DNA of 21,580 nt from JANOGU01 sp964499865 (GTDB lineage: Bacteria > Pseudomonadota > Alphaproteobacteria > Rhodobacterales > Rhodobacteraceae). Position 1 is the first letter of the stretch. Every line of letters begins with the position of its first letter. Under the pieces are notes generated by a model that did no database searches, was not told the origin of the DNA, and saw only the letters and a list, made by a program, of their open reading frames with translations. This document shows, in pieces, positions 14,424 through 21,580 of this stretch. A program made the translations under genes and the position numbers. The stretch lies in NCBI GenBank assembly GCA_964499865.1, contig CAZCPY010000047.1:1-21580 (forward strand). The letters run 5' to 3'.

Positions 14424-15488
14424 ATGGGCTGGCTCGACCGTCTGTTCCGCCGTCGGCCGCAGCCGCAGCCGCCGACAACCGTGCTGCCGCGGCCCAAGGC
14501 CGTGCGCGGGCGGGTGGACCATGTGGTGATCCTCGACGGCACCATGTCGAGCCTGCGCGACGGCGAGGAGACGAATGCCGGCCTGACCTGGAAGCTGCTG
14601 ACCGAAGGCGGCCCGCGGGCGTCGCTGTCGGTCTGCTACGAACCGGGGCTGCAGTGGAAGGACTGGCGCAGCTTGCCCGACGTGGCCCAGGGCCGCGGCC
14701 TGTCCCGCCAGATCCGCCGCGCCTACGGCCACCTCGCCAGCCACTACCGCCCGGGCGACCGCATCTGGCTGTTCGGCTTCTCCCGCGGCGCCTTCGCCGT
14801 CCGCTCGCTGGCCGGCGTGATCGACCGCGTGGGCCTGCTGCGCCACGACCAGGCCACCGAACGCGCCGTGCATCTGGCCTGGCGCCACTACCGCAACGGC
14901 CCCGACACGCCGGTCGCCCGCGCCTTCCGCGGCCGCTTCTGTCACGCCGAGGCACCGGTCGAGGCGGTCTGCGTCTGGGATACGGTCAAGGCCCTGGGTC
15001 TGCGCCTGCCGCTCCTGTGGCTCTTGGCCGAAAAGCGCACGGCCTTCCACGACACCCGCCTCGGCCCGGCGATCCGCCACGGCTTCCAGGCCTTGGCGCG
15101 GGACGAGACGCGTGCGGTCTACGCGCCGATCCTGTGGACCACGGGGGCGGACTGGAAGGGCAACGTCGAACAGGTCTGGTTCCGCGGCGCCCATGGCGAT
15201 GTCGGCGGCCAGATCGGCGGCTACCCGGCCAGCCGCCCGCTGTCGAACATCCCGCTCGTCTGGATGCTCGACCGCGCGGAAAGCGCGGGCCTGCCGCTGC
15301 CCGAAGGATGGCGCGCCCGCTACCCCTGCGACGCGACCGCACCGATGACCGGCACCTGGTCCGGCTGGGGCGCCGTCTTCCTCCTGCGCCGCCGCCGCCG
15401 CATCGGCCGCGACCGCTCCGAACGCCTGCACGAGACCATCGCCCCCGCCCCCCCGGCCGGCGCCCCGCTGCGCCCGGGCCTCTCCTGA
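14424..15488 (+). CDS. DUF2235 alpha/beta-hydrolase, Tle1-like
   Basis: A 354-residue protein of the DUF2235 family, the fold of type VI phospholipase effectors of the Tle1 group. VDHVVILDGTMSSLRDGEET opens the fold (about 32-51). IWLFGFSRGAFAVRSLAG contains the nucleophile elbow GFSRG with S120. FRGAHGDVGGQIGG holds H257 and D259 in the usual family motif. VCVWDTVKALG lies between these. The tail is arginine-rich (LLRRRRRIGRDR) and then Pro/Ala-rich. There is no signal peptide or membrane helix and no VgrG, PAAR or immunity gene nearby, so a secreted toxin role is unsupported. ATG at 14424 follows GGGAG by 7 bases. The open frame extends further upstream to 14304 without a better start. Substrate is unknown. 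Confidence 0.91.
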   Translation: MGWLDRLFRRRPQPQPPTTVLPRPKAVRGRVDHVVILDGTMSSLRDGEETNAGLTWKLLTEGGPRASLSVCYEPGLQWKDWRSLPDVAQGRGLSRQIRRAYGHLASHYRPGDRIWLFGFSRGAFAVRSLAGVIDRVGLLRHDQATERAVHLAWRHYRNGPDTPVARAFRGRFCHAEAPVEAVCVWDTVKALGLRLPLLWLLAEKRTAFHDTRLGPAIRHGFQALARDETRAVYAPILWTTGADWKGNVEQVWFRGAHGDVGGQIGGYPASRPLSNIPLVWMLDRAESAGLPLPEGWRARYPCDATAPMTGTWSGWGAVFLLRRRRRIGRDRSERLHETIAPAPPAGAPLRPGLS

Positions 15489-15527
15489 CCCCTCGGACTT
15501 TCATCTCTTCGTAAATATCCCGGGGGT

Positions 15528-15546
15528 CCGGGGGCAGCGCCCCCGG
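15528..15546. terminator. GC-rich hairpin between the DUF2235 gene and the amidase remnant
   Basis: CCGGGGGC (15528-15535) pairs perfectly with GCCCCCGG (15539-15546) around AGC. It follows the sequence TCATCTCTTCGTAAATATCC (15501-15520), which I recall as recurring near gene ends in Rhodobacteraceae. The element therefore may be a dispersed family repeat; copy number cannot be checked here. Confidence 0.55.
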
Positions 15547-15567
15547 GGTCTCCGCAAGGGACCGGCC

Positions 15568-16258
15568 ATGCGACTGTTGACCCTCGCCGTCCCGCAATTC
15601 GCCTGCACCCGGGGCCTCGACGCCAACCTCGCCGCGGCGGAACGGCTGGTGCGCCGGTCGGCCGGGCAGGGCGCGCAGGTGGTGCTGATCCAGGAACTGT
15701 TCGCCACCCCCTGTTTCTGCATCACCGAACGCCCGGAATACCACATCCCCCAGGGCCCGGGGTACGAGGAGACTTACTGCTTCTCGCCCGGCGACACCGG
15801 CTTCCGTGTCTGGGACACGGCGGCGGGGCGGCTGGGGGTGGGCATCCGCTGGGACCAGTGGTTCCCCGGGGCCGCGCGCGCGATGGCGCTGGCCGGGGCC
15901 GAGGTCCTGCTCTGCCCCACCGCCATCGGCTCCGAACCTCCCGCACCGGGCTACGACAGCCAGCCGCACTGGGAAGCGGTGATGCGCGGCCATGCCGCGG
16001 CCAACATCATGCCGCTGGCCGCGGCCAACCGCATCGGCACCGAGACGGCACCCGAAGGGACAGCGGTCACCTTCTGCGGATCAAGCGTCATCGCCGACCA
16101 GACGGGACAGGCGGTGGCCGGGGCCTCGCGCGACCGGGAAGAAGTGCTGACCGCGACCTTCGACCCTGAGGCCATCGCCGGCCTGCGCCGGTCCTGGGGC
16201 CTGTTCCGCGACCGGCGGATCGATCTCTCCGGCGCGCTCGCGACGCCGGGCGGGGGGG
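15568..16258 (+). pseudogene. aguB: N-carbamoylputrescine amidase (AguB-like nitrilase), decayed
   Basis: Clear similarity to N-carbamoylputrescine amidase, which converts N-carbamoylputrescine to putrescine in the agmatine route. It starts MRLLTLAVPQFACTRGLDAN with Glu E43 in IQELF, then jumps from ERPEYH (residue 59) straight to IPQGPGYEETYCFSPGDTGF. From remembered AguB sequences about 60 residues are missing there, including the YRKSH segment with catalytic lysine. The nucleophile motif GICWDQWFP reads GIRWDQWFP, with CGC at 15847-15849, so the cysteine is Arg94. The end DRRIDLSGALATP is normal, but no stop follows. The frame runs through the hairpins at 16261-16314 and antisense to gltA up to 17757. 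A frameshift in the G-run at 16251-16259 would end it at TGA 16272. Shine-Dalgarno AAGGGA is intact. Activity is very unlikely. Confidence 0.88.
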
Positions 16259-16260
16259 GC

Positions 16261-16314
16261 GGCAAATTCCTTGAAGAAAGGAATTTGCAAAACTCTTTCT
16301 TCAAGAGTTTTGCC
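16261..16314. terminator. Symmetric double hairpin between aguB remnant and gltA
   Basis: Two perfect 11-bp hairpins sit back to back and share two bases. GCAAATTCCTT (16262-16272) pairs with AAGGAATTTGC (16278-16288). GCAAAACTCTT (16287-16297) pairs with AAGAGTTTTGC (16303-16313). Read on opposite strands, both have loop GAAGA and the same outer stem, while the middle of the stems differs with pairing kept. The element serves the convergent ends of the amidase remnant and gltA (stop at 16327). Confidence 0.8.
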
Positions 16315-16326
16315 GCACCCCCGCCG

Positions 16327-17619
16327 TCAGCGCCTGCCGATCTCCACGTAATCGCGCTGCGCCGCGCCGATGTACAGCTGCCGCGGGCGGCCGATCTTCT
16401 GCGTCGGGTCGGCGATCATCTCCTTCCACTGGCTGATCCAGCCGACCGTGCGCGACAGCGCGAAGATCGGCGTGAACATCGCCGTGGGGAAGCCCATCGC
16501 CTCGAGGATGATGCCGGAATAGAAGTCGACGTTGGGGTAGAGCTTCTTCGAGATGAAGTAGTCGTCCTCCAGCGCGATCCGTTCCAGTTCCTTGGCGACC
16601 TGCAGCAGCGGATTGTTGTGGATGCCCAGCAACTCCAGCACCTCGTCGGCGCTTTCCTTCATCACCTTGGCACGCGGGTCGAAGTTCTTGTAGACGCGGT
16701 GGCCGAAGCCCATCAGGCGGAAGCCCGAGGACTTGTCCTTGGCCTTGGCGATGAACTCCGGGATGCGGTCCCTGGAGCCGATTTCGCGCAGCATTTCCAG
16801 ACAGGCCTGATTGGCCCCGCCATGCGCGGGCCCCCAGAGGCAGGCGATCCCGGCCGCGATGCAGGCAAAGGGGTTGGCGCCGGACGATCCCGCAAGCCGC
16901 ACGGTCGATGTCGAGGCATTCTGCTCGTGGTCGGCGTGCAGCATCATGATCCGGTCCAGCGCCTTGGACAGGACCGGGTTGGGCTCGTAGTCCTCGGCCG
17001 GGACCGAAAAGCACATGTGCAGGAAGTTCGAGGCGTAATCGAGCTTGTTCCTGGGGTAGACGAAGGGCTGGCCGATCGAATACTTGAACGCCATCGCCGC
17101 GATCGTGGGCAGCTTGGCGATCAGCCGGATCGCCGCGACCTCGCGCTGCCAGGGGTCGTTGATGTCGGTCGAGTCATGGTAGAAGGCGCTCATCGCGCCC
17201 ACGACCCCCACCATCGTCGCCATCGGGTGGCTGTCCCGCCGGAACCCGCGGAAGAAGTAGTGCATCTGTTCATGCACCATCGTGTGCCTGGTCACCCGGC
17301 CCTGGAAATCGGCAAGCTGGTCGGCGGCCGGCAGTTCGCCGTACAGAAGCAGGTAGCAGACCTCGAGGAAGGTCGACTTCTCGGCCAACTGCTCGATCGG
17401 ATAGCCGCGATAGAGCAGTTCGCCCTTGTCGCCGTCGATGTAGGTGATGGTCGACTCGCAGGCCGCCGTCGAGGTGAAGCCCGGGTCATAGGTGAAGACG
17501 TCGCCCTGGGCGTAAAGCTTGCCGATGTCCACCACATCGGGCCCCAGCGTGGGCGACCGCATCGGCAGGTCGATGACCTTGTCGCCGATCGTCAGTTTCG
17601 CGGTCTTGCCTGCAGCCAT
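16327..17619 (-). CDS. gltA: Citrate synthase (type II)
   Basis: A 430-residue citrate synthase that condenses oxaloacetate and acetyl-CoA at the entry of the TCA cycle. The catalytic residues are visible: H266 in GPAHGGANQ, H307 in GFGHRVYKNFDPRA and D365 in NVDFYSG. They correspond to E. coli H264, H305 and D362. The N-terminal extension (LTIGDKVIDLPMRSPTLG) and length fit the hexameric, NADH-sensitive Gram-negative type, though the sensitivity is inferred. ATG at 17619 follows GGGGGAC. The gene lies 58 bases downstream of gltX on the same strand, so the two may be cotranscribed. A strong double hairpin follows its stop. Confidence 0.98.
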   Translation of the reverse strand: MAAGKTAKLTIGDKVIDLPMRSPTLGPDVVDIGKLYAQGDVFTYDPGFTSTAACESTITYIDGDKGELLYRGYPIEQLAEKSTFLEVCYLLLYGELPAADQLADFQGRVTRHTMVHEQMHYFFRGFRRDSHPMATMVGVVGAMSAFYHDSTDINDPWQREVAAIRLIAKLPTIAAMAFKYSIGQPFVYPRNKLDYASNFLHMCFSVPAEDYEPNPVLSKALDRIMMLHADHEQNASTSTVRLAGSSGANPFACIAAGIACLWGPAHGGANQACLEMLREIGSRDRIPEFIAKAKDKSSGFRLMGFGHRVYKNFDPRAKVMKESADEVLELLGIHNNPLLQVAKELERIALEDDYFISKKLYPNVDFYSGIILEAMGFPTAMFTPIFALSRTVGWISQWKEMIADPTQKIGRPRQLYIGAAQRDYVEIGRR

Positions 17620-17677
17620 GTCGGTCCCCCGTCGAATTGGCGTCCGGTTTGCGTCCCGGGGGGCCCTGCGCCCGGAT

Positions 17678-19099
17678 TCAGCCGGCCGCCGCCTCCAGAC
17701 GCGCGATGGTCTCCTCCCGGCCGAGGACGAGCATCATGTCATAGACGCTCGGACTGACCGTCCGACCCGCCAGCGCGGCGCGCAGCGGGCCGGCGAGCTT
17801 GCCGAAGCCCAGTCCATGGTCGGCGGCAAACACCGGCAGGATGGACTCCAGATCGCTGCGCGTCCAGCCTGCATTTTGCAGTCGCGGCGTCAAGTTCTTC
17901 AGTATGCCACGGGATGCATCGTCCAGCGCCCGTTCGGCCGCCGGATCCCTGCCGACGGGCCGAGCGATCATGAGGAACCGAGCTTTATCAAGAAGTTCGG
18001 GGAATGTCTTCGCAGATTGCTTGAGGAACGGAAGGGCCTGCGCCATGGCCCCCTGCTGATCGGGAGTCAGCGCCGGGGCCCCGGTGGCGGCCAGGTAGGC
18101 CCGCAGTTCATGCAGCAGTGCAGCATCATCCGCCATCGCCATCTGCCTGCCGCAGACGAAGTCGAGCTTGGCGAAGTCGAGTCGCGCCGGCGCCCGGCCT
18201 ATCCCCTCCAGCGAAAAGACCGCCATTGCCTGGTCGCTGGAGAAGACCTCCATGTCGCCATGCGCCCAGCCCAGGCGCGCGAGGTAGTTCCGCATCCCCG
18301 CCGCCGGATAGCCCTGCAGCTGGTAGTCGCCCACCGCCGTCGCCCCGTGCCGCTTCGACAGCTTCTTGCCGTCCGGCCCGTGGATCAGCGGGACATGCGC
18401 CCAGACCGGCACCGCCCAGCCCATCGCCTGCCAGACGAGCTGCTGGCGCGCCGCGTTGACCAGGTGGTCGTCGCCGCGGATCACGTGGGTGACGCCCATG
18501 TCGTGGTCGTCGACCACCACCGCCAGCATGTAGACCGGCGTGCCGTCCGACCTAAGCACGATCATGTCGTCGAGCTGGTCGTTCCTGACCACCACGCGGC
18601 CCTGCACGGCATCCTCGATCACCGTCTCGCCGGTCCGCGGCGCCCTGAGGCGGATGGCGAAGGGCGCATCGGGCCAGGTCGCGGGGTCGGCGTCGCGCCA
18701 GGGGCTGCGGAAGACGGGATAGCGGCCTGCGGCTTCCTCCGCCGCCCGGAACGCCGCGATTTCTTCGGCCGTGGCAAAGCAGCGGTAGGCCGCGCCGCGG
18801 GCCAGCATCTCGCGCGCGACCTCGGCATGGCGGTCGCGGCGGTCGAACTGGCTGACCGCCTCGCCGTCCCAGTCCAGCCCCAGCCAGCGCAGGCCCGCCA
18901 GGATCGCCGCCGTCGCCTCGGGGGTGGAGCGTTCGCGGTCGGTGTCCTCGATCCGCAGCAGGAACCTGCCGCCGCGGCCGCGGGCGAAAAGCCAGTTGAA
19001 CAGCGCCGTCCGTGCCCCCCCGATGTGCAGGAATCCGGTGGGCGAAGGGGCAAAGCGCGTCACGACGGCGGCTTGCGGCCGGGATTGGTCCGGGGACAT
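17678..19099 (-). CDS. gltX: Glutamyl-tRNA synthetase
   Basis: A 473-residue class I synthetase that charges tRNA-Glu (and possibly tRNA-Gln). FAPSPTGFLHIGGARTALFN carries the HIGH motif as HIGG (25-28). RIEDTDRERS follows, and KLSKR (246-250) in GKKLSKRHGA is the KMSKS equivalent. The C-terminal anticodon-binding part is complete. Many Rhodobacteraceae have two gltX copies, and which one this is cannot be told. The ATG at 19099 has no Shine-Dalgarno: the bases before it are GCGCGCCCC. TTGTCG (19135-19140) and GGTTAA (19111-19116) might form a promoter that starts transcription at or near the ATG, so a leaderless mRNA is possible. Residues about 345-410 use unusually many A/T-ending codons. 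The comEC gene starts 32 bases away in the other direction. Confidence 0.97.
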   Translation of the reverse strand: MSPDQSRPQAAVVTRFAPSPTGFLHIGGARTALFNWLFARGRGGRFLLRIEDTDRERSTPEATAAILAGLRWLGLDWDGEAVSQFDRRDRHAEVAREMLARGAAYRCFATAEEIAAFRAAEEAAGRYPVFRSPWRDADPATWPDAPFAIRLRAPRTGETVIEDAVQGRVVVRNDQLDDMIVLRSDGTPVYMLAVVVDDHDMGVTHVIRGDDHLVNAARQQLVWQAMGWAVPVWAHVPLIHGPDGKKLSKRHGATAVGDYQLQGYPAAGMRNYLARLGWAHGDMEVFSSDQAMAVFSLEGIGRAPARLDFAKLDFVCGRQMAMADDAALLHELRAYLAATGAPALTPDQQGAMAQALPFLKQSAKTFPELLDKARFLMIARPVGRDPAAERALDDASRGILKNLTPRLQNAGWTRSDLESILPVFAADHGLGFGKLAGPLRAALAGRTVSPSVYDMMLVLGREETIARLEAAAG

Positions 19100-19131
19100 G
19101 GGGCGCGCGTTAACCTTTTGGCAACCATGAG

Positions 19132-21309
19132 ATGCGACAAACCCCTTACGGCATCCGCACGCGGGGGGGCAAGGTGGGCGGCGTCCGCACGCTCGGGGAA
19201 CGTCTGGCGCTGGCCTTCGCGGTGGCGCGCGGGCGGCTGTTCCCCTTCGTGCCGGTGGCGATGGCGCTTGGCATCGGGCTGTGGTTCGCGCTGCCCTTCG
19301 ATCCGGGTCCGCGGTCCTGGGCGCTGGCCCTTGCCCTGCTGGCCGGCGCGGCGTGGGTCGCGCTGCGGGGTCCCGAGGCGCTGGGGCCCCCGGCCGTGGT
19401 GCTGGCCGCCGCGGCCGCAGGCTTCCTCGCCGTCAGCCTGCGCGCCGAAACCGTGCGCGCCCCGGTGCTGGAAGGGCGCTACTACGGGGCCGTGCAGGGC
19501 CGCGTCACCGGCATCGACCGCAGCCAGTCCGACGACCTGCGCCTGACGCTCGACCGCGTGGTGCTGGAAGACATGGACCCCGAGGCCACGCCGCAGCGGG
19601 TGCGGGTGTCGATCAAGGGCCCGGACCTCGCACCCGTGCCGGGCACCGTGGTGATCCTGACCGCGCAACTTCTGCCCCCCAACGCGCCCGCGGAACCCGC
19701 AGGCTTCGACTTCCGCCGCATGGCCTGGTTCGATCGCCTGGGGGCGGTGGGCTACGCCGCGACCCCGGTGCTGACCTGGGCGCCGCCCGAAGGGCAGGCG
19801 CTGGCCGTCGACCGGCTGCGGCAGGTGCTGTCGGGGGCGATCACGGCGGCGATCCCGGGTGATGCGGGGGCCTTCGCGGCGGGCGTGATGACCGGCGACC
19901 GGTCGGGGCTGAGCCTCGATGCGGTGCGGGACCTGCGCGATTCGAACCTCGCGCACCTCCTCGCGATCTCGGGGATGAACCTCGCCTTCCTGACCGGCTT
20001 CGTCTTCGCGCTGATCCGCTACGGCCTGGCGCTGGTGCCGCCGCTGGCGCTGCGGGTGAATGCCAAGAAGGTCGCGGCGGTGGCGGCGCTGGGGGTGGCG
20101 TTCTTCTACCTGCTCTTGTCGGGGTCGAACGTCGCGACGGAACGCGCCTTCGTGATGGCCGCGGTGATGCTGGGCGCCGTGCTTCTGGACCGCAAGGCCT
20201 TTACCCTGAGGTCGGTGGCGCTGTCGGCCGTGCTGCTGCTGGCCTCGAAGCCCGAAAGCCTGACCGAGCCCGGATTCCAGATGTCCTATGCCGCCACGGT
20301 GGCGCTGATCCTGGGCTTTGGCGTGCTGCAGGCGCGGGTGGAACGCGGGCGGATGCCGGGGGCGGCGGTCTGGGTCTATACGCTGGTGCTGTCCTCGGTG
20401 ATCGGCGGCGTGGCGACGGCGCCCTATGCGGCGGCGACCTTCAACCGCTTTGCCGACTACGGGCTGATCGCGAACCTCCTGACGGTGCCGGTGATGGGGG
20501 CGGGGGTGATGGGTGCGGGCGTGATGGCGCTGCTTCTGTGGCCCCTTGGCCTGTCGGCGCTGCCGTTTGCGGTGATGGGCTGGTCGTCGGGCTGGATCCT
20601 GGCCGTGGCCAACCGCGTGGCAGGGCTGGAGGGCGCGGTGACGATGATCCCCGCGCCGCCGTTGTGGGTCATCCCGGTGATGACCCTGGGGGCGGTGTGG
20701 CTGGCGGTCTGGCCGGGGCGGGCGCGCTGGGCCGGTGCGGCGCCGATGGCGGCGGCGCTGGCGGGCTGGGTGGCGGTCGACCGGCCGGCGCTGCTGATCT
20801 CGGACGACGGGCGGCTCGCCGGGCTGATCGGGCCAGAGGGCCGCGCGCTCAGCGCGCCGCGGGGTGCGGGCTTTGCCGCCCAGACCTGGCTCGCCCGCGA
20901 CGGCGACGGCGCCTCGCAGGCCGAGGCCGCGGCGCGGCCCGGCTTTGCCGGGCCGCGCGAGGCGCGGCGTTTCACGCTGGACGGCGTGCCGGGCGTGGTG
21001 CTGACGGGCAAGGGGGCGGCCGAGGCGGTGGCGGGGGCCTGCGGGACGGTGCGGCTGGTGATCGTGGCGGCGGTGGTCCCGCAGGTGCCCGGGGGCTGTG
21101 CGGTGATCGATGCGGGGCTTCTGGCGCAGACCGGGGCGCTGGCGGTGACGGTGGACGGCGGCGCGCTGGTGCTGACGCCCGCGCGGGGCGCGCCGCGGGC
21201 CTGGGCGGGGGGGAAGCGGTGGCCTTCGCCTGACGGGTTGGCCCTTGCCGGCCTCAGGTCTCGCGCAGACGCAGGTCTTCGCCCCGCAGATGCGCCAGCC
21301 CCGCCTTGA
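19132..21309 (+). CDS. comEC: ComEC/Rec2-family competence protein (DNA-uptake channel)
   Basis: A 725-residue inner-membrane protein of the ComEC/Rec2 family, which moves single-stranded DNA into the cytosol during transformation. The N-terminus (about 25-90) has hydrophobic helices and a DUF4131-like soluble part (YYGAVQGRVTGIDR). The competence domain contains AGVMTGDRSGLS and NLAHLLAISGMNLAFLTGFV (M282), followed by multiple helices. The C-terminal part (about 550-725) lacks the HxHxDH metal motif of the lactamase-like nuclease domain. The first ATG at 19132 has no Shine-Dalgarno. GTG at 19174 (residue 15) lies just after a G-run and may be the real start. The last 20-odd codons include rare ones (AGG, TCT, CCA) and overlap a convergent gene, so the true end could differ. 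Confidence 0.92.
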   Translation: MRQTPYGIRTRGGKVGGVRTLGERLALAFAVARGRLFPFVPVAMALGIGLWFALPFDPGPRSWALALALLAGAAWVALRGPEALGPPAVVLAAAAAGFLAVSLRAETVRAPVLEGRYYGAVQGRVTGIDRSQSDDLRLTLDRVVLEDMDPEATPQRVRVSIKGPDLAPVPGTVVILTAQLLPPNAPAEPAGFDFRRMAWFDRLGAVGYAATPVLTWAPPEGQALAVDRLRQVLSGAITAAIPGDAGAFAAGVMTGDRSGLSLDAVRDLRDSNLAHLLAISGMNLAFLTGFVFALIRYGLALVPPLALRVNAKKVAAVAALGVAFFYLLLSGSNVATERAFVMAAVMLGAVLLDRKAFTLRSVALSAVLLLASKPESLTEPGFQMSYAATVALILGFGVLQARVERGRMPGAAVWVYTLVLSSVIGGVATAPYAAATFNRFADYGLIANLLTVPVMGAGVMGAGVMALLLWPLGLSALPFAVMGWSSGWILAVANRVAGLEGAVTMIPAPPLWVIPVMTLGAVWLAVWPGRARWAGAAPMAAALAGWVAVDRPALLISDDGRLAGLIGPEGRALSAPRGAGFAAQTWLARDGDGASQAEAAARPGFAGPREARRFTLDGVPGVVLTGKGAAEAVAGACGTVRLVIVAAVVPQVPGGCAVIDAGLLAQTGALAVTVDGGALVLTPARGAPRAWAGGKRWPSPDGLALAGLRSRADAGLRPADAPAPP

Positions 21310-21580
21310 CCGCACCTACCGGCAGGGCGGCGCCCAAAAGCGCGAGCCCCGCGATGCGCCCCGCGAGCCGCAGGCGGGGGCCCGCCACGGGCGGTTCGGG
21401 CGGGGCGAGTTCGGGCAGGATCGCGGCGCCGGTCGGCTCGGGCGCTGGCGGCGAAGGCGCGGTGGCCGCAGGGGGCAGGGCGGCCGGGGCGGCCGGGGCG
21501 GCCGGCGGCGAGCTGCGCATCAGGGCACGGATCGCGTGCAGCGGGTCCTCCGCGACGCGGTCGGCGGGCGGGGCGGGCTC
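21254..21580 (-). CDS. Pro/Ala-rich protein with C-terminal hydrophobic segment (5' end outside window)
   Basis: An open frame enters from the right edge and ends at 21254, with at least 108 residues. It begins within EPAPPADRVAEDPLHAIRAL, passes through a long Pro/Ala linker with repeated AAPA units, and ends with RLAGRIAGLALLGAALPVGA, which could be one membrane segment, then HLRGEDLRLRET. The GC-ending codon pattern is good and better than the opposite comEC frame over 21254-21309. The family is not recognised. ATG at 21520 (MRSSPP) could be an internal start, but the frame continues upstream with plausible protein. It overlaps the comEC 3' end by 56 bases on opposite strands. Confidence 0.55.
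   Translation of the reverse strand, partial: EPAPPADRVAEDPLHAIRALMRSSPPAAPAAPAALPPAATAPSPPAPEPTGAAILPELAPPEPPVAGPRLRLAGRIAGLALLGAALPVGAVKAGLAHLRGEDLRLRET

Noticed and set aside
16315..17757. Continuation of the amidase frame across the double hairpin and antisense to gltA
   Set aside because: The extension has no similarity and is antisense to a certain citrate synthase gene. The frame is open only because the natural stop is missing.
19060..21315. Minus-strand open frame of about 751 codons opposite comEC
   Set aside because: Composition is the usual antisense type (Arg, His, Gln), and comEC on the plus strand has clear family motifs.
1..21580. CRISPR arrays, tRNA, rRNA, insertion sequences, prophage genes
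   Set aside because: No regularly spaced repeats, no cloverleaf or ribosomal sequence, and no transposase, integrase or phage protein was recognised on either strand.

Overview
The window is about 21.6 kb of very GC-rich DNA. Coding regions end most codons in G or C, and long shadow ORFs lie opposite the real genes. Gene content and protein character point to an alphaproteobacterium, most likely of the Rhodobacteraceae (Paracoccus/Rhodobacter-like). The supporting features are a Mur-type Fur regulator, a class II B12-dependent ribonucleotide reductase, a gltA-gltX-comEC block, an ABA4-like membrane protein, and paired hairpin terminators. A run of 10 N at 2199-2208 marks an assembly gap, so this is a draft contig or a metagenome bin.

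Left part (1-3346): on the minus strand, mur, an EamA transporter gene and eno (cut by the window edge) form a tight operon. A second EamA transporter gene, interrupted by the N gap, runs the other way. A 331-base non-coding stretch rich in inverted repeats precedes nrdJ. Middle (3347-10849): nrdJ (1220 aa) and its terminator are followed by a Phd/YefM antitoxin gene with a palindrome in front of it. Its PIN-domain toxin partner is broken. valS (1015 aa) converges on this pair and has a strong hairpin over its ribosome binding site. Next (10895-13201): a frameshifted small membrane-protein gene and an ABA4-like gene lie upstream of valS on the minus strand. They are divergent from a TetR-family gene. 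An Lrp/AsnC gene converges on tetR and is divergent from the decarboxylase gene.

Polyamine segment (13202-16258): a PLP-dependent ornithine/lysine decarboxylase gene, a stand-alone DUF2235 hydrolase gene, and a clearly decayed N-carbamoylputrescine amidase gene. The amidase has lost an internal block including the catalytic lysine, its catalytic cysteine is arginine, and it has no stop codon of its own. If this reading is right, putrescine synthesis here depends on the decarboxylase rather than on the agmatine route, unless another copy exists elsewhere. Right part (16261-21580): a symmetric pair of hairpins separates the dead amidase from gltA (citrate synthase). gltX lies upstream of gltA, comEC is divergent from gltX across only 32 bp, and a partial Pro/Ala-rich protein gene enters from the right edge and overlaps the 3' end of comEC.

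The genes are mainly housekeeping: glycolysis, TCA cycle, dNTP supply, two aminoacyl-tRNA synthetases and metal homeostasis. I see no phage, transposon, CRISPR array, rRNA or tRNA. I found no clear new multi-gene system. The best leads are the nrdJ leader, the decayed amidase, the toxin-antitoxin pair with a palindrome at the toxin lesion, the covarying double hairpin at 16261-16314, and the hairpin masking the valS ribosome binding site.
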